Positions 12,001-25,546 of a DNA stretch of 64,000 bases are shown here, one piece after another; the first letter of the stretch is position 1, and each line of letters starts with the position of its first letter. The stretch is from Ptiloglossa arizonensis (lineage: Eukaryota > Arthropoda > Insecta > Hymenoptera > Colletidae), in assembly GCF_051014685.1 (NCBI RefSeq), contig NC_135049.1, forward strand, positions 31,885,531-31,949,530. Reading direction: 5' to 3'. The translations under genes were made by a program, and so were the position numbers. The notes under the pieces were generated by a model, which did not search any database, was not told where the DNA came from, and saw nothing but the letters and a program-made list of their open reading frames with translations.

Positions 12001-13313
12001 CGGGTCTGGGTCTTCTATCCTGTTCTCGTTCGCTCGGCGAGTATCGTCGAGAATATCGTTACGCGCGGCAACACCCTTCTCGGCTGACTCGAAGAGGCTG
12101 GTTAAAAAGTATCGCGCGAATCAACACCGGAATCGTTCGAACCCGCAATTCCCCGACGCGAGCGAGAAACGCGACGCTACGAAACGACAACGGCGTTCTT
12201 GTTTAATTTTCGGTGCCCTCTCGACGAGGGACGCGAGCCGAGGGAAACATTTCGGCGTCCCCGGTCGAAGCAACTCGACGAACTCTTCCCCCGAAGGCGG
12301 TCCGCAATTCAGAATTCGCGATGACGTTAATCTAACGCGCGGTTTCGCCGCGGCAAAGTACCGAAAACGGCCGAGGAAATGCGGCTTTCTCGACAAACTT
12401 CCCCGCTTTTACGATATCCCCGGTGACGTACACGCGCGCACACACAGACACACGTTACACGCGATGTCCCGATAACGTTAACTACGCGCGAGTCCGACTT
12501 ACGAACGCCCGCTGCTACCGCAATTGTCGTCTCCGCTTATCGCCGCTCGAAATTGCGAATCGCCCAGCGAGCGGTTACCCTTTCAGTCGTGCGGGTGTTC
12601 CGCGTTTTGGAAAACGCGACGCAAGCGAAAAAGTACGAGGCGCACCTCTCGAAGTCGGTCCCGCGAATGCCAATCACCGGTTTCCGCCTAACCCGACCCT
12701 TGTATCGCGGATCTTCTTTCCGGTTTCGCGCAGGACCCTCCTCGCGTCGCGACGCTCGGGAGGATCGTCGCGCGACTTTTCACGGTGACGGATCTGTCCG
12801 CGCAAAGTCGAAAATATTTCACCGGCACGAAGCTGATATTCGCGAAAGGAACGTACCGTCCCGTCGTGCGTCGAAAATCGCAAAATTATACCCCGACACC
12901 TTTCCCTGACACGGTACGCGCACCCGTACCCGAACGAAAGAGCGAATAATCGAATTTCCCAGCGACGCGGAGATGAAAAATCTTACGGAATAACAACGCG
13001 AGAAGCGTCACGAGGCGAGGAGGAAGGTGTCGCCCCCGCCCCCGGTTCCTGACACCTGCGACCGCGGAAAATTACGGGAAACGCGAGCCGGTTACGGCGA
13101 CGGAGACGCCCGAAGCTGCAAAAATTTGCATCGTATCCGACGTTACGTCGACAACCCTCGGATCGGGCCAACCCCCGCACCGTTCCACCTCCGCCTTCAG
13201 CCATCGTTTCACCGTACCTGTTTTTCGTTTCGCGTTTTTCCATCGATCGTTCCCCATCGTGCGAGAAAGAAAATGGAATCCAACGAACGAGGGACGGGAG
13301 GACGGACGGCGAG

Positions 13314-13354
13314 CTCGGGCTCGGGCTCGGGCTCGGGGTCGGGGTCGGGGTCGG
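13314..13354 (+). repeat. CTCGGG/TCGGGG hexanucleotide repeat, G-quadruplex motif
   Basis: Three CTCGGG units pass into TCGGGG-type units, giving six successive runs of three or four G separated by two or three bases. This meets the usual sequence rule for an intramolecular G-quadruplex on the plus strand. In one frame it reads as a Gly-Ser run, but there is no supporting protein context. Confidence 0.9.
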
Positions 13355-13388
13355 CAAAGGAAATAACACGAGTTACGAGGCGCGAAGA

Positions 13389-13423
13389 CAGGAGAGGAGA
13401 GAAGGAAAAAAAAAGAAAAAGGG
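13389..13423 (+). repeat. Polypurine tract next to the G-rich repeat
   Basis: About 35 purines run without a pyrimidine (AGGAGAGGAGAGAAGG, then A-rich, then AAAAAGGGA), starting some 35 bases after the quadruplex motif. Such tracts can form triplex DNA. No gene is associated. Confidence 0.8.
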
Positions 13424-15052
13424 ACGCGGGCGTCTCGGGAGGGACGAAGAGACGACCGGAGAAATTAATTACCTTCCTGGCCCGGCAACGAGCCGGCACT
13501 AAAAGTAGAAACTCGATCGAGCGAATATAAGGCTGCCTCGGTGTCGGCGCGCTCCGGTACACAGTCCTTGAGCGACCCTGCCAGATAGAAAGGTTCCTTT
13601 CCGTCCTGGTGAAACTTCCGATTGATTGCAAATCCGTCGCGATAAACTCGAGTGGCCGAACAACCGAACGAAAGCTGTCGTTTGCATATCGATCGAGGGT
13701 TATTCGCGCGATACGCGCCGACGACGCCCGGTAAACGTCTTCGTTTACGTTGGAATCGCTCCTCGGACGAACACCGAAGAATAAATCCAACGGAGTAATC
13801 GCAGATAGAAACGGGGGGCGAAAAGGTACCGGGAAAGCCGACGAATTTCTTCGGTACGTTCCAAGTTTTCGATTGTTTTCTTTTTCTATTCAAAATCGTC
13901 CACGAGAGACGTCGATACGCGAACCGAGCAACCACTCGATCCGCAGGGCCGCTTCGTGTCTCTCGTAAACCGAACTGGGTAAACTTGGCGCGCGTACGTT
14001 AACTCGTAGCTTTCGCCGCGCGGTAATTGGAGTTTGGTAATTGGCGGTGTCCCGTGGTTCGAGAGATACGGATGGCTCGTCGCCGACGGCGATTCCGCGA
14101 CCGAGAAAGAATACACGCCCGAGCGGATTTTTCCACCGAAACCTCGTTTCTCGTCCAACTGGGAAACACACATCGACTTCACCGGGCGACGATCCGTTTG
14201 CACAGAGCCCGGCTCGACGAAACTCTCGATTGCGAATTCAATTTAGATTTTCGAACGGTGCTCGGAACTTTCGGACTTTTTAATCGTCGTCGACGAACTC
14301 TCGTCGGAAAACGGACACGATGGAACGCTGTCGGCGAACGGACACACGGACGGTTCGAACTCTCGATTCCTACGGACTTGTAATTAGAAATTCTGGTGTT
14401 CGCGATACGGGTGCAATTCGGTGGACGTAACGCAACGGGCGAACCGTAGACAGGTCCGAATACCGGGTCGCGTCTCGGCGACGAAGTTGCGTTAAGCCCC
14501 AACGGCAAAACCGACCCGAGAACGAACATCCTTGCAACTACCGGAGTTTAAGGCTCTCCGTGCTCCTCCTCGATTGTTCGAACGCGACGAGAGCTTCTCC
14601 CGAGTTCCTCGAGACGGATGCGACTATCGGGGATAGATATTTGCGGTTCGCGATCTTGGATCGACGGTGCACGTAGACATCTGTGAGATCGGATCTTCGT
14701 TAGTTCGACGAGAAAGGGAGCGAAATCTTGACAGCGAGAGTCACGTTCGTTCCTGCGATTGACCGTCCGTAGCGAATATTCGCGCAAACGAGCCGGTCGC
14801 CTCTGGATCGATCTTGCGTGTCACCGGTTAAGCCGGAAGTAACGAGTTCTCGCGACGAGAATCCGTCGTCGCGCGTCCTTTCGAACGAATCGCGGAACGA
14901 AACGAGGACGAGCGATACGGCTTTGAAAAGCCGATTGTTCTCCCGTGTTCGCGTTTCGGAGCGATCGTTGGGAAATTTGTTCGCGTCTCGAGGATCCGAT
15001 CTCTACGAGAGTTTCGCTCGGCCGATTGTGTCGTAAAAGACGAATTACGGAT

Positions 15053-15070
15053 CGAACGAACGAACGAACG
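15053..15070. repeat. CGAA tetranucleotide microsatellite
   Basis: Four to five CGAA units in a row. Short and of no clear function. Confidence 0.8.
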
Positions 15071-15784
15071 ACTCCGTCTATTTTCAAAAGAAAACTCTCC
15101 TGGATGTCAGCTTCGTCTTTCGTGGAAGAGCGACGAGTTATTTCCTACGATTTGTACGTATCGATGATCGGTAGGTGTACGTCGAGAAACGGTGTGCGCA
15201 ACGGTGCGAGTCGACGGGGAAAGATTTTTGTATCGGGTAAAGCCCACGCGCGAACGCGTATCTTTTCGTCGTAAAAGTTGTAAGACACCTCGACACGGCC
15301 GGGAGGTAAGTTGGCGTACTTTTCTTATCGCCTCGGCTCAGGCTTCGCGCGGCAAATGAAGAATAAATAAAGAGCGTAGCGCGGTCTCTTTGCTGACCAC
15401 ACATCGCCGAAACGATTTCCCCCGTTCCTCGTTCGCTCCTCGCGCCAGACAATGGTCCGCGAGACATTGTTCTTTTTTTTTCGAGAAATTCGAGCGCGAA
15501 GTGTACGTCTATTGCTCCTCGTTTCTAGCCGCGACCGTGTTCGCAAACTTTGACGGGCGTGTTTTACGTCTGGCAGGTTGGAACGAGTTAAAACGGATAG
15601 CGACCGGTGACGTACTTAGCGCGTGCAAACGTCAACGCGAGCGGTATTAACAGCGCGTATCCTCGGTGAAGATTTTCGCGACAAGGTTCGCCGAGCGTGC
15701 AACGTCGTAGCTTCGTGGAAAATACACACGGATTCGCGCGGACCGACCTAATACACCTCGAAGCTCGCCGTTCGGCGTCCAGAC

Positions 15785-15935
15785 TGCTGGCTAGTGTGCG
15801 TCGAATCGATAACTCGGGAAGATGGGTGGACGTGTTAAATCGAATGCCCGCAACAGGAGCAAAATGTTACGGCGCCTGGCCATGTGACACTCGTCCTCGA
15901 GTAAACAGCACCCCTGGAAATTACTTTTTACCTAA
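15785..15935. promoter_or_regulatory. Possible regulatory block with forkhead word
   Basis: A less CpG-rich stretch carries GGCGCCTGGCCATGTGACA (E-box CATGTG plus TGACA) at 15871-15889 and GTAAACA, a full forkhead consensus, at 15901-15907. Weak, from words alone. Confidence 0.2.
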
Positions 15936-18900
15936 TAATATCCGTCGACGAATCGAATCCCACGGTACGGAGATTCCTCGCGGATCACCGAATCGCGTTC
16001 GCGGTCTGACGAGCGTCGAGGTTGTAAATCGATCGCGTCTCGAACGAGGAGCGAAAAACAACGACGAAAAAAGAAAAAAGAAAACCCTCCGACGACGCCA
16101 GCGGTATGCTTTTTCGTCGAGAAAATCGCGAGGCGAATTTATCGCTCGCCCTTCGCGGACGGTGCGATCGACACCGGAACTCTGTATTTTTAATAAAAAC
16201 GGAATACGTGCACGCTGGAGAAAAAATTGCCCGTTCGAGAGAACCGTGTTTCGGAGTTCGTGTCGATACCAAGGTCGGAAACTCGCGTTCGTCGTCGTCG
16301 TCGAGACGAAACACGAATCTCGAGAGCTCGACGAATTCCAGCTCTCGTTGATCTTCTCGAATAACGACACCGGTCCTTTTACGACCACGCGCAACGGTAT
16401 CGACAATGGTGTCGAATTCGCGATCGAGAGCTCACGTTCGCGGAACGCTTGCCGCTAAGTGGGCAGTGCCCCAAAAAAACATGCATTGTTTTCGTTACCG
16501 ACGTTCGACCGAATATCGTACATTCAACGATCCGTGTCGCTGGCTCGTCGTTCGAGTCCCGTCTTTTCTCGCGAATCTTTCGCAAAAAAGATGTTTTTCT
16601 TCCACTCGAACCTTCCGCGTTTTTCATTACGTAAGTTTCCGATACGAACAACACGGCCTTTCGCGGATCACCGCGCCAATCGGATCGCGTCGGATAATCC
16701 AGGCTCCTCGAGCAATTACGCGAACGTCGATTTCGTCGGCGCGTAATCGCCCACCTCGGTTTATTAAATTTCCCGAGCACATCGGTGCCCTAACCTCCGG
16801 CTTTTTCCCCTCGGCGCGTCTCCCGCCGCGCTTCGTGTTCCAGCTCCTTTAAATCCCGATCCACCGAGTTCCGGAACGAACGGAAGTCCGCGAAACGACT
16901 CGATTAATTTCCGTAAGAGGTTCCCGCGGCGAAGAGTCGGGGAGATCGCGGAAACGAGATCGCGCCGGGTCGTTACCGCCTCGAAGCCGAAGTTCGGGAA
17001 GCTCGCGAACAGTGGAGACGGTTACGGGCTAGTTTCGCCGAGAAAACGATACCGCGGAAGTTCCAGGAGAACGACACCTAGCCGACGAAACTTTCGCGGG
17101 AACGAGATTCGACGAATACGCCCGTATTTTCCCGCTCTTCGAACCGGTCGAACGACAAGGGTGATCCATGCACGTTTCTTCGGGGGAAATTTACGCGTTT
17201 TCGAACACGTCGATCCCTCGCGAATACGCGGCGTTCCTCGCCACGGTTTCGATAACGATCCGTCCTCGATCCGTCATCGTTGTCGAACTTGCCCCCGGTG
17301 TACCGGAAAACTTTACGAGATCGCTAACGCACGCGCGAAAAGTTGCACCTTTGGGAACGCGATCGAAAAGTTGGCCAGAACGATGATTAATGGATCGATG
17401 GGAATTCGAACTGGAACGCGTCCGGTGGCTGGACACCCTCGTACGCTTTTCCAGCGCGTTTCCGTTTTTTTCGGTCTCGCGTTTCCAAACCCGCGAAGCA
17501 TCGGCGGGAAGCCACCGCGGTGGTCGTCGAGGCAGTTCGATGAAATTTTTTCCCTCGCTGGAGGTTATTTCTCGAACACGGAACGGTACGCTGGTTTCCC
17601 GCGTAACGGTATCGCTCGAAGGGCCCTTTGTCGAACAACGTCGCGCGATACGTTTACGCGACCATCGATCGTTGAAACGTCGCAAAGTCCTCGCATTTCT
17701 TTGCAATCGTTCGAAAAACCGTTTCCTCGATATCGCTCGGATACCCCCTGTCCTTGAAGAGACACCCGGCGCGTTGGTTCGCCGTGGAAATTTCACGGAA
17801 GATCCGCGCGATATTTCCTCACGGCGACGTCCAGCGGCTTTGCGGGATCGGGTTCTCGTTGTTTACTTCGAGATAAACCGAGAAACAATTTCTTCTCGTA
17901 ATCGTCGAGAAATGGAATTCGCGCGAGCGGAGATAACTCGGAGAAACGAGGAAACGGACACCGTGGTTCGCGGAGACACAGGACCACCCACGAGGACGGT
18001 TCAAAAGTTTTCCGCGAGGTCGCGGATGCGTTCCCACGAACGTTGATAACGATGATTGTTGCGCGTTACACCGTTTTCCCTCCGTTAAACGGCGATTTCG
18101 AGGCTCTTTGCTCGATTTCGCGATCGAGCCGGCGTAAAAGGGGTTTCGTTCCCCGGTGAAAAGTTTTTAAACGGCTCCCTCGAATTCGTCGGCGAATCTC
18201 GCGAAGAGGTCGGGCTTCCCGCAGTTTACGGCTTCAAGTTGGCCCGTTAGCAGACCGTCCCTCGGAGTGTCGGAAAGTCTCGCTCCCCTTCTTTTCCGAA
18301 ACTAAGACGCTCGTGGAAGAAGTCGTTCGAGTTTCGAGGTCCCCGTGTACCCCACGGCCCCGAGAGAGGAAGAGAGAGAGTCGAAGTTTACAGGATGTCC
18401 CAAGGGGACGGAGACGGTCGATCAAAGGCGTTTCGGGTTCGTTGCTTCGGAGGATAATCGTCGTTGTCGTCCGCGATAAATCGGTGCCGTTGACGACCCG
18501 GTGAAGGATACAAAAACGACCTCTCGAAACGAAACGGACTCCGGTTAGAAACTTTCCGAGTCGCCGACTCGGGGAACCGAAAGTAATGGAAATTTTTCGC
18601 AAGACCTCTGTGGAATTACGGAACGCAACTCGTCCCTTTTCGCGCGGAATTGCGCCAGACGGAGAAGATATCTACGAAAGAGATCGTCGCTCGCGGTGGT
18701 AGTTTCGCCGGAAGCGGCCAGTTTCGTGAATCGTTCCCTCCCGAGGGACATCTTCGCGGCGGGGAACTTTTAAACCGGACGGAAACCGAGTCGCGAACGC
18801 AACGCGGAATTCTAACGTTATCGCGTCAGCGTTCCCGAGTTCGGCCCGGTCTCGACGCGGAAACACCCCGAAAATCGGAGAATCGTTCGACCCAGTCCCC

Positions 18901-21900
18901 GTGGAATCGATCGCGGCGCCGAGAGGGAGCTCTCCAAGTTTTCCCGTCGGCCGACGGAGAAACGTCTTTGCGCCAACGAGCGAGAAATACGCGCGGCCGT
19001 TCCGGAAGTTCCACGGACGCGTTCGGTTCACCTCGAGAAATTTTCACCCGATTTTGACGGATCTCGAAGCGTCCAAAGCCGACAGCCTCGAAACGACCGG
19101 CACTCTTTTACGATTTTGCTCGTAAACGCGTGTTCGAGGTATCGAGGTAATCTTCGAGGCGCATTCGGAGCTTTCTCGATATGAAAAAGTTGGACGATTG
19201 CGCGCGGAGGACCTTTACGGCTAGAATATCTTTTAGGGTCTATAAATCTGCCCGAGTGTGGATTCGTAAAAAGATTTCTAGAATAGCTGGATAAAACGGG
19301 GCGGGAAATGAAAAAGATGTGGGGTGTCTTGGCAGACGCTCGCGAGGCGATATCTTTTCTCGCGTAACGCCGCGCGAAATCGTATTCCACGGCCGGAAGG
19401 GAATTTTTGTCGGGTATCGAGGACCGTTTCGCCGATGAGCGGGATCGAAGCGCGGTTCGCGAAATAAACGCTCGAGATCGAGCCGATTCGTCGAACTTCC
19501 CGTTGAATTTCAAGCGACCCGTGTGTTTTACGTTTCGACGAAGCGTCGGAGTTGAAAAGAGTCGCAATTCACTTAGCTAATCAACGGAGAACCTTGAGAA
19601 TTCTGCGAGTTTTCCAAGAGCGGCACGAAAATGGAAAGAGGACGGTGCGCAATTTAATAAAGAAGTCCCGGTCGCGGTAAACGTACAGGGTGGTCCGCGC
19701 GAAGGGTCGTGGCCGGCCCGTTCACTCGACGAGCGTCCGGTAGGAGAAACTTGTTCGAAAATTCTACCGAGACATTGTTTCGCGATATTTGAAGGCCCAC
19801 CGGGAACCTTCGAACCGACGTTTTCTCTTCTCTTCTCGAAAATACGCGCGGTCTCGTTTCCGAGTGATTCTCGGCTCGAAGGACTGGTAACGCCGCGTAG
19901 GAAACTATTTCTCCACCGTACACGTGGAGAAAGACGCTCGTAATCGATCGACCCGTTCCAATCGTAAACGCCTCCTTCCCCTGCTAGCCCAATATTCGAA
20001 AATAGCCGCTAAACACTCGCCACGGGCGTTAACGTTGCGTTTAGGTAGCTCGTATTACAGAACCGGGAAACTAATAACGCTTTTTTTTTTCCCTCGGGTA
20101 AACAACGGTAATAATCTTATCCTACCACGGATAATATTAGCGTCCTTTGACCTACGCCCGTTCCTCCCTCGCGTTTCACCGACGCGAACGCCGCCGGTGG
20201 CGCGTCTCTCTCCGAGGGAATATCGCTCGTGCAGTTTTATAGCGTCTCGCGTCGTTCCTACGAAATTCCCTCGAGACGTTGATTCCTTTTCCCGCCAAGC
20301 GCGAACTCGATCGATCCCGAATTTACCGTCAACCACCGCGCCCGTCGAGACACTTCCGCGAAACGCGAAAATTTATGCGCGAATCTCGGCTCGAGGGACG
20401 ATTTGCCGGCGGCCGGGAACCTTGTTCCTATACGCTCGAAAATCTCGACCAAGGAGAGACCTCCACTTTGTCTCAAAAGGCACGCGTTTCTCGAAAACTC
20501 GATGTTAATTACGAACGCGCCGCGATTCCTGCGACGGGCGAGAGTTCACGGAATTCCTTGGTAAACGATTTGCAAAGTATCCTCGGGAAAGAGAAACGAC
20601 GCGTCCTTCTGGCTGAGACGAAACGCCCGATGAGAGTTTTCAAAGATTCTTGTTCCCTGAACGGAGTCCGCGTTTCGCGAGCCTTCCACTTATCGAGAAA
20701 CGTTTCACCGAACAGTACGGAAGCCCTTTGCGCGCTGGATTTCTCGTTGAACGCCGGAAGGAAGGAAGCAAGGAACTCGAATACGCTCGAACGATCCGAA
20801 TGTCGAATTCACCGAGCTTTCACGGATCCTTCGTTAACGTCGTAAATCGTCGAGGTCCTTGGCTGCGAGTAACTTTCGCCCATCGCGAGTTTTCACGAGT
20901 TCCCCGATTCCGCGACGAATCGCGCGTCAACATTGTCGGTCGCTCGATTCGACGAAACGGTCGAAAATCCACGCATCGACGAACGGTGAAGCTCGAGGTT
21001 CGAGCTCGACTCGAAAATAAACATTGCCAACCGTTCCGGTCACTCGACGAGGAATCGGTCGTCTTTGCTCGAGCACGTTCTTTCTTTGGGATCCCAGTTG
21101 CTCGCGTTCCACGCTCGGAGAACTATCGTCGTTTATCACCGTTGACCACCAAACGAGCGTTTCCTCTCGAAAACAACGGCGCTCGTTTCGGACGAACTTT
21201 CGACCGTAGCTGGTATCGATCGTTGGCGATTCTTCGCGAATCGTTCTCCTCTTCCTACCCCAAAGGTTGCTTCCGCGAGTTCGTCGATCGGATTCGGTGT
21301 AAAAATTCTCGCGTTACGAGAGTCGATTATTCGTGCCCGAAGGGATTCGGGAAATTCTATAAAATTTTTTGTTGCCGGAGAATACGGTCTCGCTTCTTTC
21401 GCTCCGATAAGTGTCACTCGATACGGGCTGGAAACACGATACATTATTTTCGTCTTTGGTCTCCCCACCGGGGAATTATAAATTGCATCGGCAAAATTCA
21501 ATTCGCTGGAATATTCGCTCGTCGAAGTCTCCGGGGCTACGTTCCTTCGCGAAAATTTCTCCGGCTCGAGCGTCCTCGAAAGAATATCTTATCGTCGAAT
21601 AACCCTCGATGGGGTTTCGTGGATCCAACGGGTCCGTGGACTCGCGGTGGCGGAGAAATCGCGGGCAAACGGGAGTTCCGATATCGTTGCAGACGTATCG
21701 ATTCGCAATAAGGTTTATTTGTGTCCAGTGCGCCGCCTGCTCCTACTTCTTTGCATCGTTGTTACGCGTCGTCGGGCCGCACAGATCAGCGCGCGTCTTT
21801 CTACACGTCGAATCCACGTTTTTCCCGGCTGGATTGATACGTCGGAAGAAGAGTTTCTTAATTACAGTGCCAATGCGGCCGTGTTTCCTGCGCGGCGACG

Positions 21901-22009
21901 GAAATTAAACCGACCGTTCCGCGATTTCGATCAACCGACTCGTCGACTTCTTCGTCGTTGTTTAAGTTGCGGATTGTCACGACGTTCGCGCCGCGAGGGC
22001 TCGACTATT

Positions 22010-22385
22010 TCACGGGACCGTACCGGAGCAACGGACAAAAATATAAACAGAAGTCTTCGCTCACGCGCTACAACGCACGGGATCGCGAACAGAAATACTA
22101 AAATAAAAATGGCTTGGCTTATAGTTCACTCCGTAGAATAATGAAATGAATAGCGAAAATCACTGCGTCGGCGAATACCTCCGTAGAGAATATATCCATT
22201 TAACGAATGTTACCGTTTCTAACGAAATACTTCTGTAGAGAGTATATAGGCGATTAAAGGTGGGCAGCGGGTGACAGACGAGGTTCACACTCGAATGGAT
22301 TGGAACGATCGATGAATCTTTATTCAACGGGCAGCGGCTTATATACATGAATTTTGATTATCGGTGATCCCGGTGTTTGGGCTTG
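22010..22385 (-). mobile_element. Dispersed repeat, copy A (LTR-like or MITE-like fragment)
   Basis: This segment matches the reverse complement of 34811-35188 over almost its whole length at roughly nine bases in ten by eye, with a few small indels. Read on the minus strand it contains TATATAAG, then within about 20 bases AATAAAG, and then TGTGAACCTC. TATA box and poly(A) signal close together are typical of the U3/R part of a retroviral-type LTR. Further along are three copies of a CCGTAGA or CTGTAGA word at plus-strand 22131, 22181 and 22233, about 50 bases apart. No TG...CA ends, target-site duplication or coding sequence was found, so the class is unresolved: solo LTR fragment, MITE or another non-autonomous element. 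It is a strong AT-rich break in the local texture. Confidence 0.7.
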
Positions 22386-23577
22386 GTGGTCCTCGCAACG
22401 ACGTGGTTCGTCGCGACGCTCCGTTACCGAAAACGTTCGCGAGCGTTGCATCGGAACGATCGAAGAAGAAAAGAAACGAAATGAATCACCGAGCGTTCGT
22501 CGACGCGATAAAAATTTCCAACGATCCGTCGAGTCGTGTCGTAGACGACAACGATACGCTCGCGATAATTTATTTAACGCTTTACTCGATCCCGACAATC
22601 GATTGTCCCGATTATCTGCCGAAGTCTGCCGCGCCCTCCATCGAAGTTATTCATCGTGCACAAATTTCCGACGAGCCCGACCGGAACGTTCTAAACCCGA
22701 CCGAATAATAATGCATGCGGGAACCGGAGAGCGAGCGCAAAAATAGCCCTGTTATTTGCAACCTGCAACGACGGCCGCGCATACGAGCGAATTATTCATC
22801 GCGGAATCGCTCGATCGATGCTCGTCGATCCGCTCGATACGTTCTTCGACGCGTTCGTTCACCGCTCGCGGATCATCCGCGACGAGAATCACGGTCCGCG
22901 CGGTTCTGGTTACTTGTCGCGCGCAATCTGCGCGCGAAATTGTTAATCACGTGCAACGCGCGATCAACGTCGAGCACGATCATTTTCTTCGGGCAACGAG
23001 ACCGTACGGCTCTTGCCAACGATTTATTCGAATTCGCGAACGCGTATTTTCCGCTAATCGTTGGATTACCCGAACGAATCGTTCCACTCGTAAAGTACAA
23101 GCAGCAGTAAGTTTATCGTTGGAAACAATTTACGAGAATCGTTACGAGGAGACGCCGATCGTCTTCACGGAGTCTTTCGAGATCCACTTTACGTTCGGTA
23201 AACGGTTGAAAATTGTCATCGAAATCGGAACGTTTTCCACCGTGTGTCGACAAACTGTGCGCAATCTTTCGAAGGAAACTCAACGCAACGATCATATTAA
23301 ATACCGCTCGTCGATTCAATTTCATCGGGAATACCGGCACGTACGTGGATGCGGGCAGATTTCACCTTATTTAAAATATCGTTGCACAAGAGTACCCATT
23401 AAAATCGCGAATAAATATTCGTAATTTCCAATGTTAAAACGGGACATCGTCGTTGAAACATTGACGGACAGGGTGGCTCGATTTCGGTTGAAATTCCGGT
23501 TCGCGCGAAATAAAATAATTCGCTTCCGAGGAGGCCGAACGCACCGAAACGATATTCGAGGGAAGCTCGAATGCTCC

Positions 23578-23598
23578 GAGAGAGGGAGAGAGAGAGAG
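23578..23598. repeat. GA-rich microsatellite
   Basis: A GA dinucleotide run with one GGG interruption. GAGA-type words are bound by GAGA factor in insects, but one short run alone does not show a regulatory site. Confidence 0.8.
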
Positions 23599-25460
23599 CT
23601 TTCGCGGGGGTGTTCGATCGAAGAACGAACGGATCCCGTAATCCGTATTTTCGAACCTTGACGCCCGAATTACCACGTATTCCCGATGAATAAACAATAA
23701 TTCCCTGGCAACGAGAACGGCGGATAGATTTGCATCGGTCGTAGAAATTCGATGGAAACTCCGTGCCCCGGAATAGAGGGTTATTCTTGTCTTTTTCGTA
23801 CTCGCGGGATCCGTTTTAAGCCCCCGTACGGAATAACGCACGAGCGGACGCGATCGAAAATAAACTGGACGCGCTCCAGCGAGCGAGAACGCGTTCCAGT
23901 TATCAGTCGTGTGACACGTAGAACGAGCCGGGTTCGACGATAACGTTCCAGACCCCCCTCGAACAATCGCGAGGTTCCCGTTCCACGGTTCGACGCGATG
24001 TTGCAGGTAACGTTTCCGAGGTTCTTTTGTCGAGGGCCGTTCGTTGCGCGAGAATCCCTTTTTACGCGAGCGGGAACGAGCGATACGGATACCGGTGGTT
24101 CGCGAGACCAGACGTTTTTCGCGCGACGAAACTCGATGTTTCCCGTTTGCTCGCGGATTTCCAATTTCGATGGTTAAATAAACGGTATCGAGTCTCGTTG
24201 CCCGCCCCGGCGAGTTTCATCGAATCGCTCGTTATTTCGCAGCGCCCGCGTACGCGTACGCGAACGAAAACCGAAAACAAACACGAACCGTTAAATATTC
24301 CCTTTTCCGGAATCCCCTGGCTTTTACGCGAAAGCCGCGTCACGGTCCCGGCGCGTTCCGAGCGTGTTCGGGTTGGGTTCGTTTCTTCCCGGAGCAGCTG
24401 CAACTTTCTCGTTCCGCATGGGACGACGGTTCTTCGAACGAGCGCAAAGTGTCGTAAAACTGGTCGTCGAAGGGTACCGGTAACGCGACAACGAATGTTC
24501 CCCTCGTAATGTAAACATCGGGAAGTTTTTGTTTCCCGTTCGTAAGCTCTTTCCGCGTTCTTCCTCCTTCGTCGCGTATTTTCGACCGTAGCCGAGGTCT
24601 CGAAAGCTTTTACAAATTTTCGAATATCGGAGGCTTCCGTTCGACACGGACCTTTCCACCCCGTCGGGCCACGAATTACGATTCCTCGCAAGAAGTGCCG
24701 GTTTAATGGATCGTTCGACGTCCCGATCGACGTTGATCTTACGCAGCCGTGAAAAAGGACTCCGGAGCGGCAAACAGCGACGAGAGCTCGCGCATCGTGA
24801 GTTCGGTCACGCGTTCCGGTCCGAGCGAAACCGAGGCCTGGGAAACCGTATTACGGTTCACGCATCTGTCCAGAGAAAATAAATAAGGTTTAGGCTCGTC
24901 GATTTCCACCGGAAAACTCTTGCGAGAATTTCTCTCGAAATCGATTACATTCCCCTCGTACGCGCGTCTTTCTTTCCTTGAGAAATATTCGATTCGGTGG
25001 ATTCGCTGGACAAACATCGCCGGCAACGTACCGAGACGAACCTCGAACGTTACGGATACAAAGCTCATCGTTTTCGAAACCGACTGTTCTCGATCCTTCA
25101 AAGGGAAACGAAATTCCAAACACTCGTGTAACGTATCACGAGACGAGTTCCGTGTTACACCGAATCGGTCACGTTTCCTTCCACGTTTCGAGAGTCATCC
25201 GTACGATGGAACCGTTCGTCTCTGTTCCCGAAGCTCGCGATTAACTGCGAACGGAAGATTGGCGGGTTATCGCGCCGGTGTGTCTACGAACGCGATGATT
25301 AATCGAAGGGGATGACTTCGCCGTGAACACGGACCGTGGAACAGATTGATATCGATACGAGGGATCGAACGGTATCTCCGGAATTTCGCGGTCGTAACGA
25401 TCGTTGTTGCAAAATACGTTGGACTCGCGTAACGCCGAACGGTTCCCGTCTACTTCGGAA

Positions 25461-25500
25461 GATTTACGAGGATTTGCGAGGATTTGCGAGGATTTGCGAG
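25461..25500. repeat. 10-bp minisatellite, four units
   Basis: GATTTACGAG is followed by three exact copies of GATTTGCGAG with no spacer. The unit is almost one turn of the helix. It stands just before an AT-rich block with homeodomain words. Confidence 0.95.
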
Positions 25501-25546
25501 GAAATTCGCGAAATCCGCTCGTTCGCTGCTGGAGCACCAATTTTTG

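Larger units (their letters stand above)
9001..22009. other. Non-coding DNA with simple repeats
   Basis: It holds the G-quadruplex and purine tracts at 13.3-13.4 kb, the CGAA microsatellite and a weak regulatory candidate at 15.8 kb. The longest frame, 353 codons at 20650-21711, has no domain and the same Arg/Ser-rich composition as its shadows, so I see no gene here. It could be flank, or a long intron of a neighbour. Confidence 0.65.

Noticed and set aside
20650..21711. 353-codon plus-strand open frame
   Set aside because: Arg/Ser/Phe-rich composition identical to its shadow frames, no domain, no codon bias like the receptor; expected from stop-poor DNA.
25461..25500. CRISPR-like array
   Set aside because: Units are 10 bases with no spacers and the genome is animal; it is a minisatellite.
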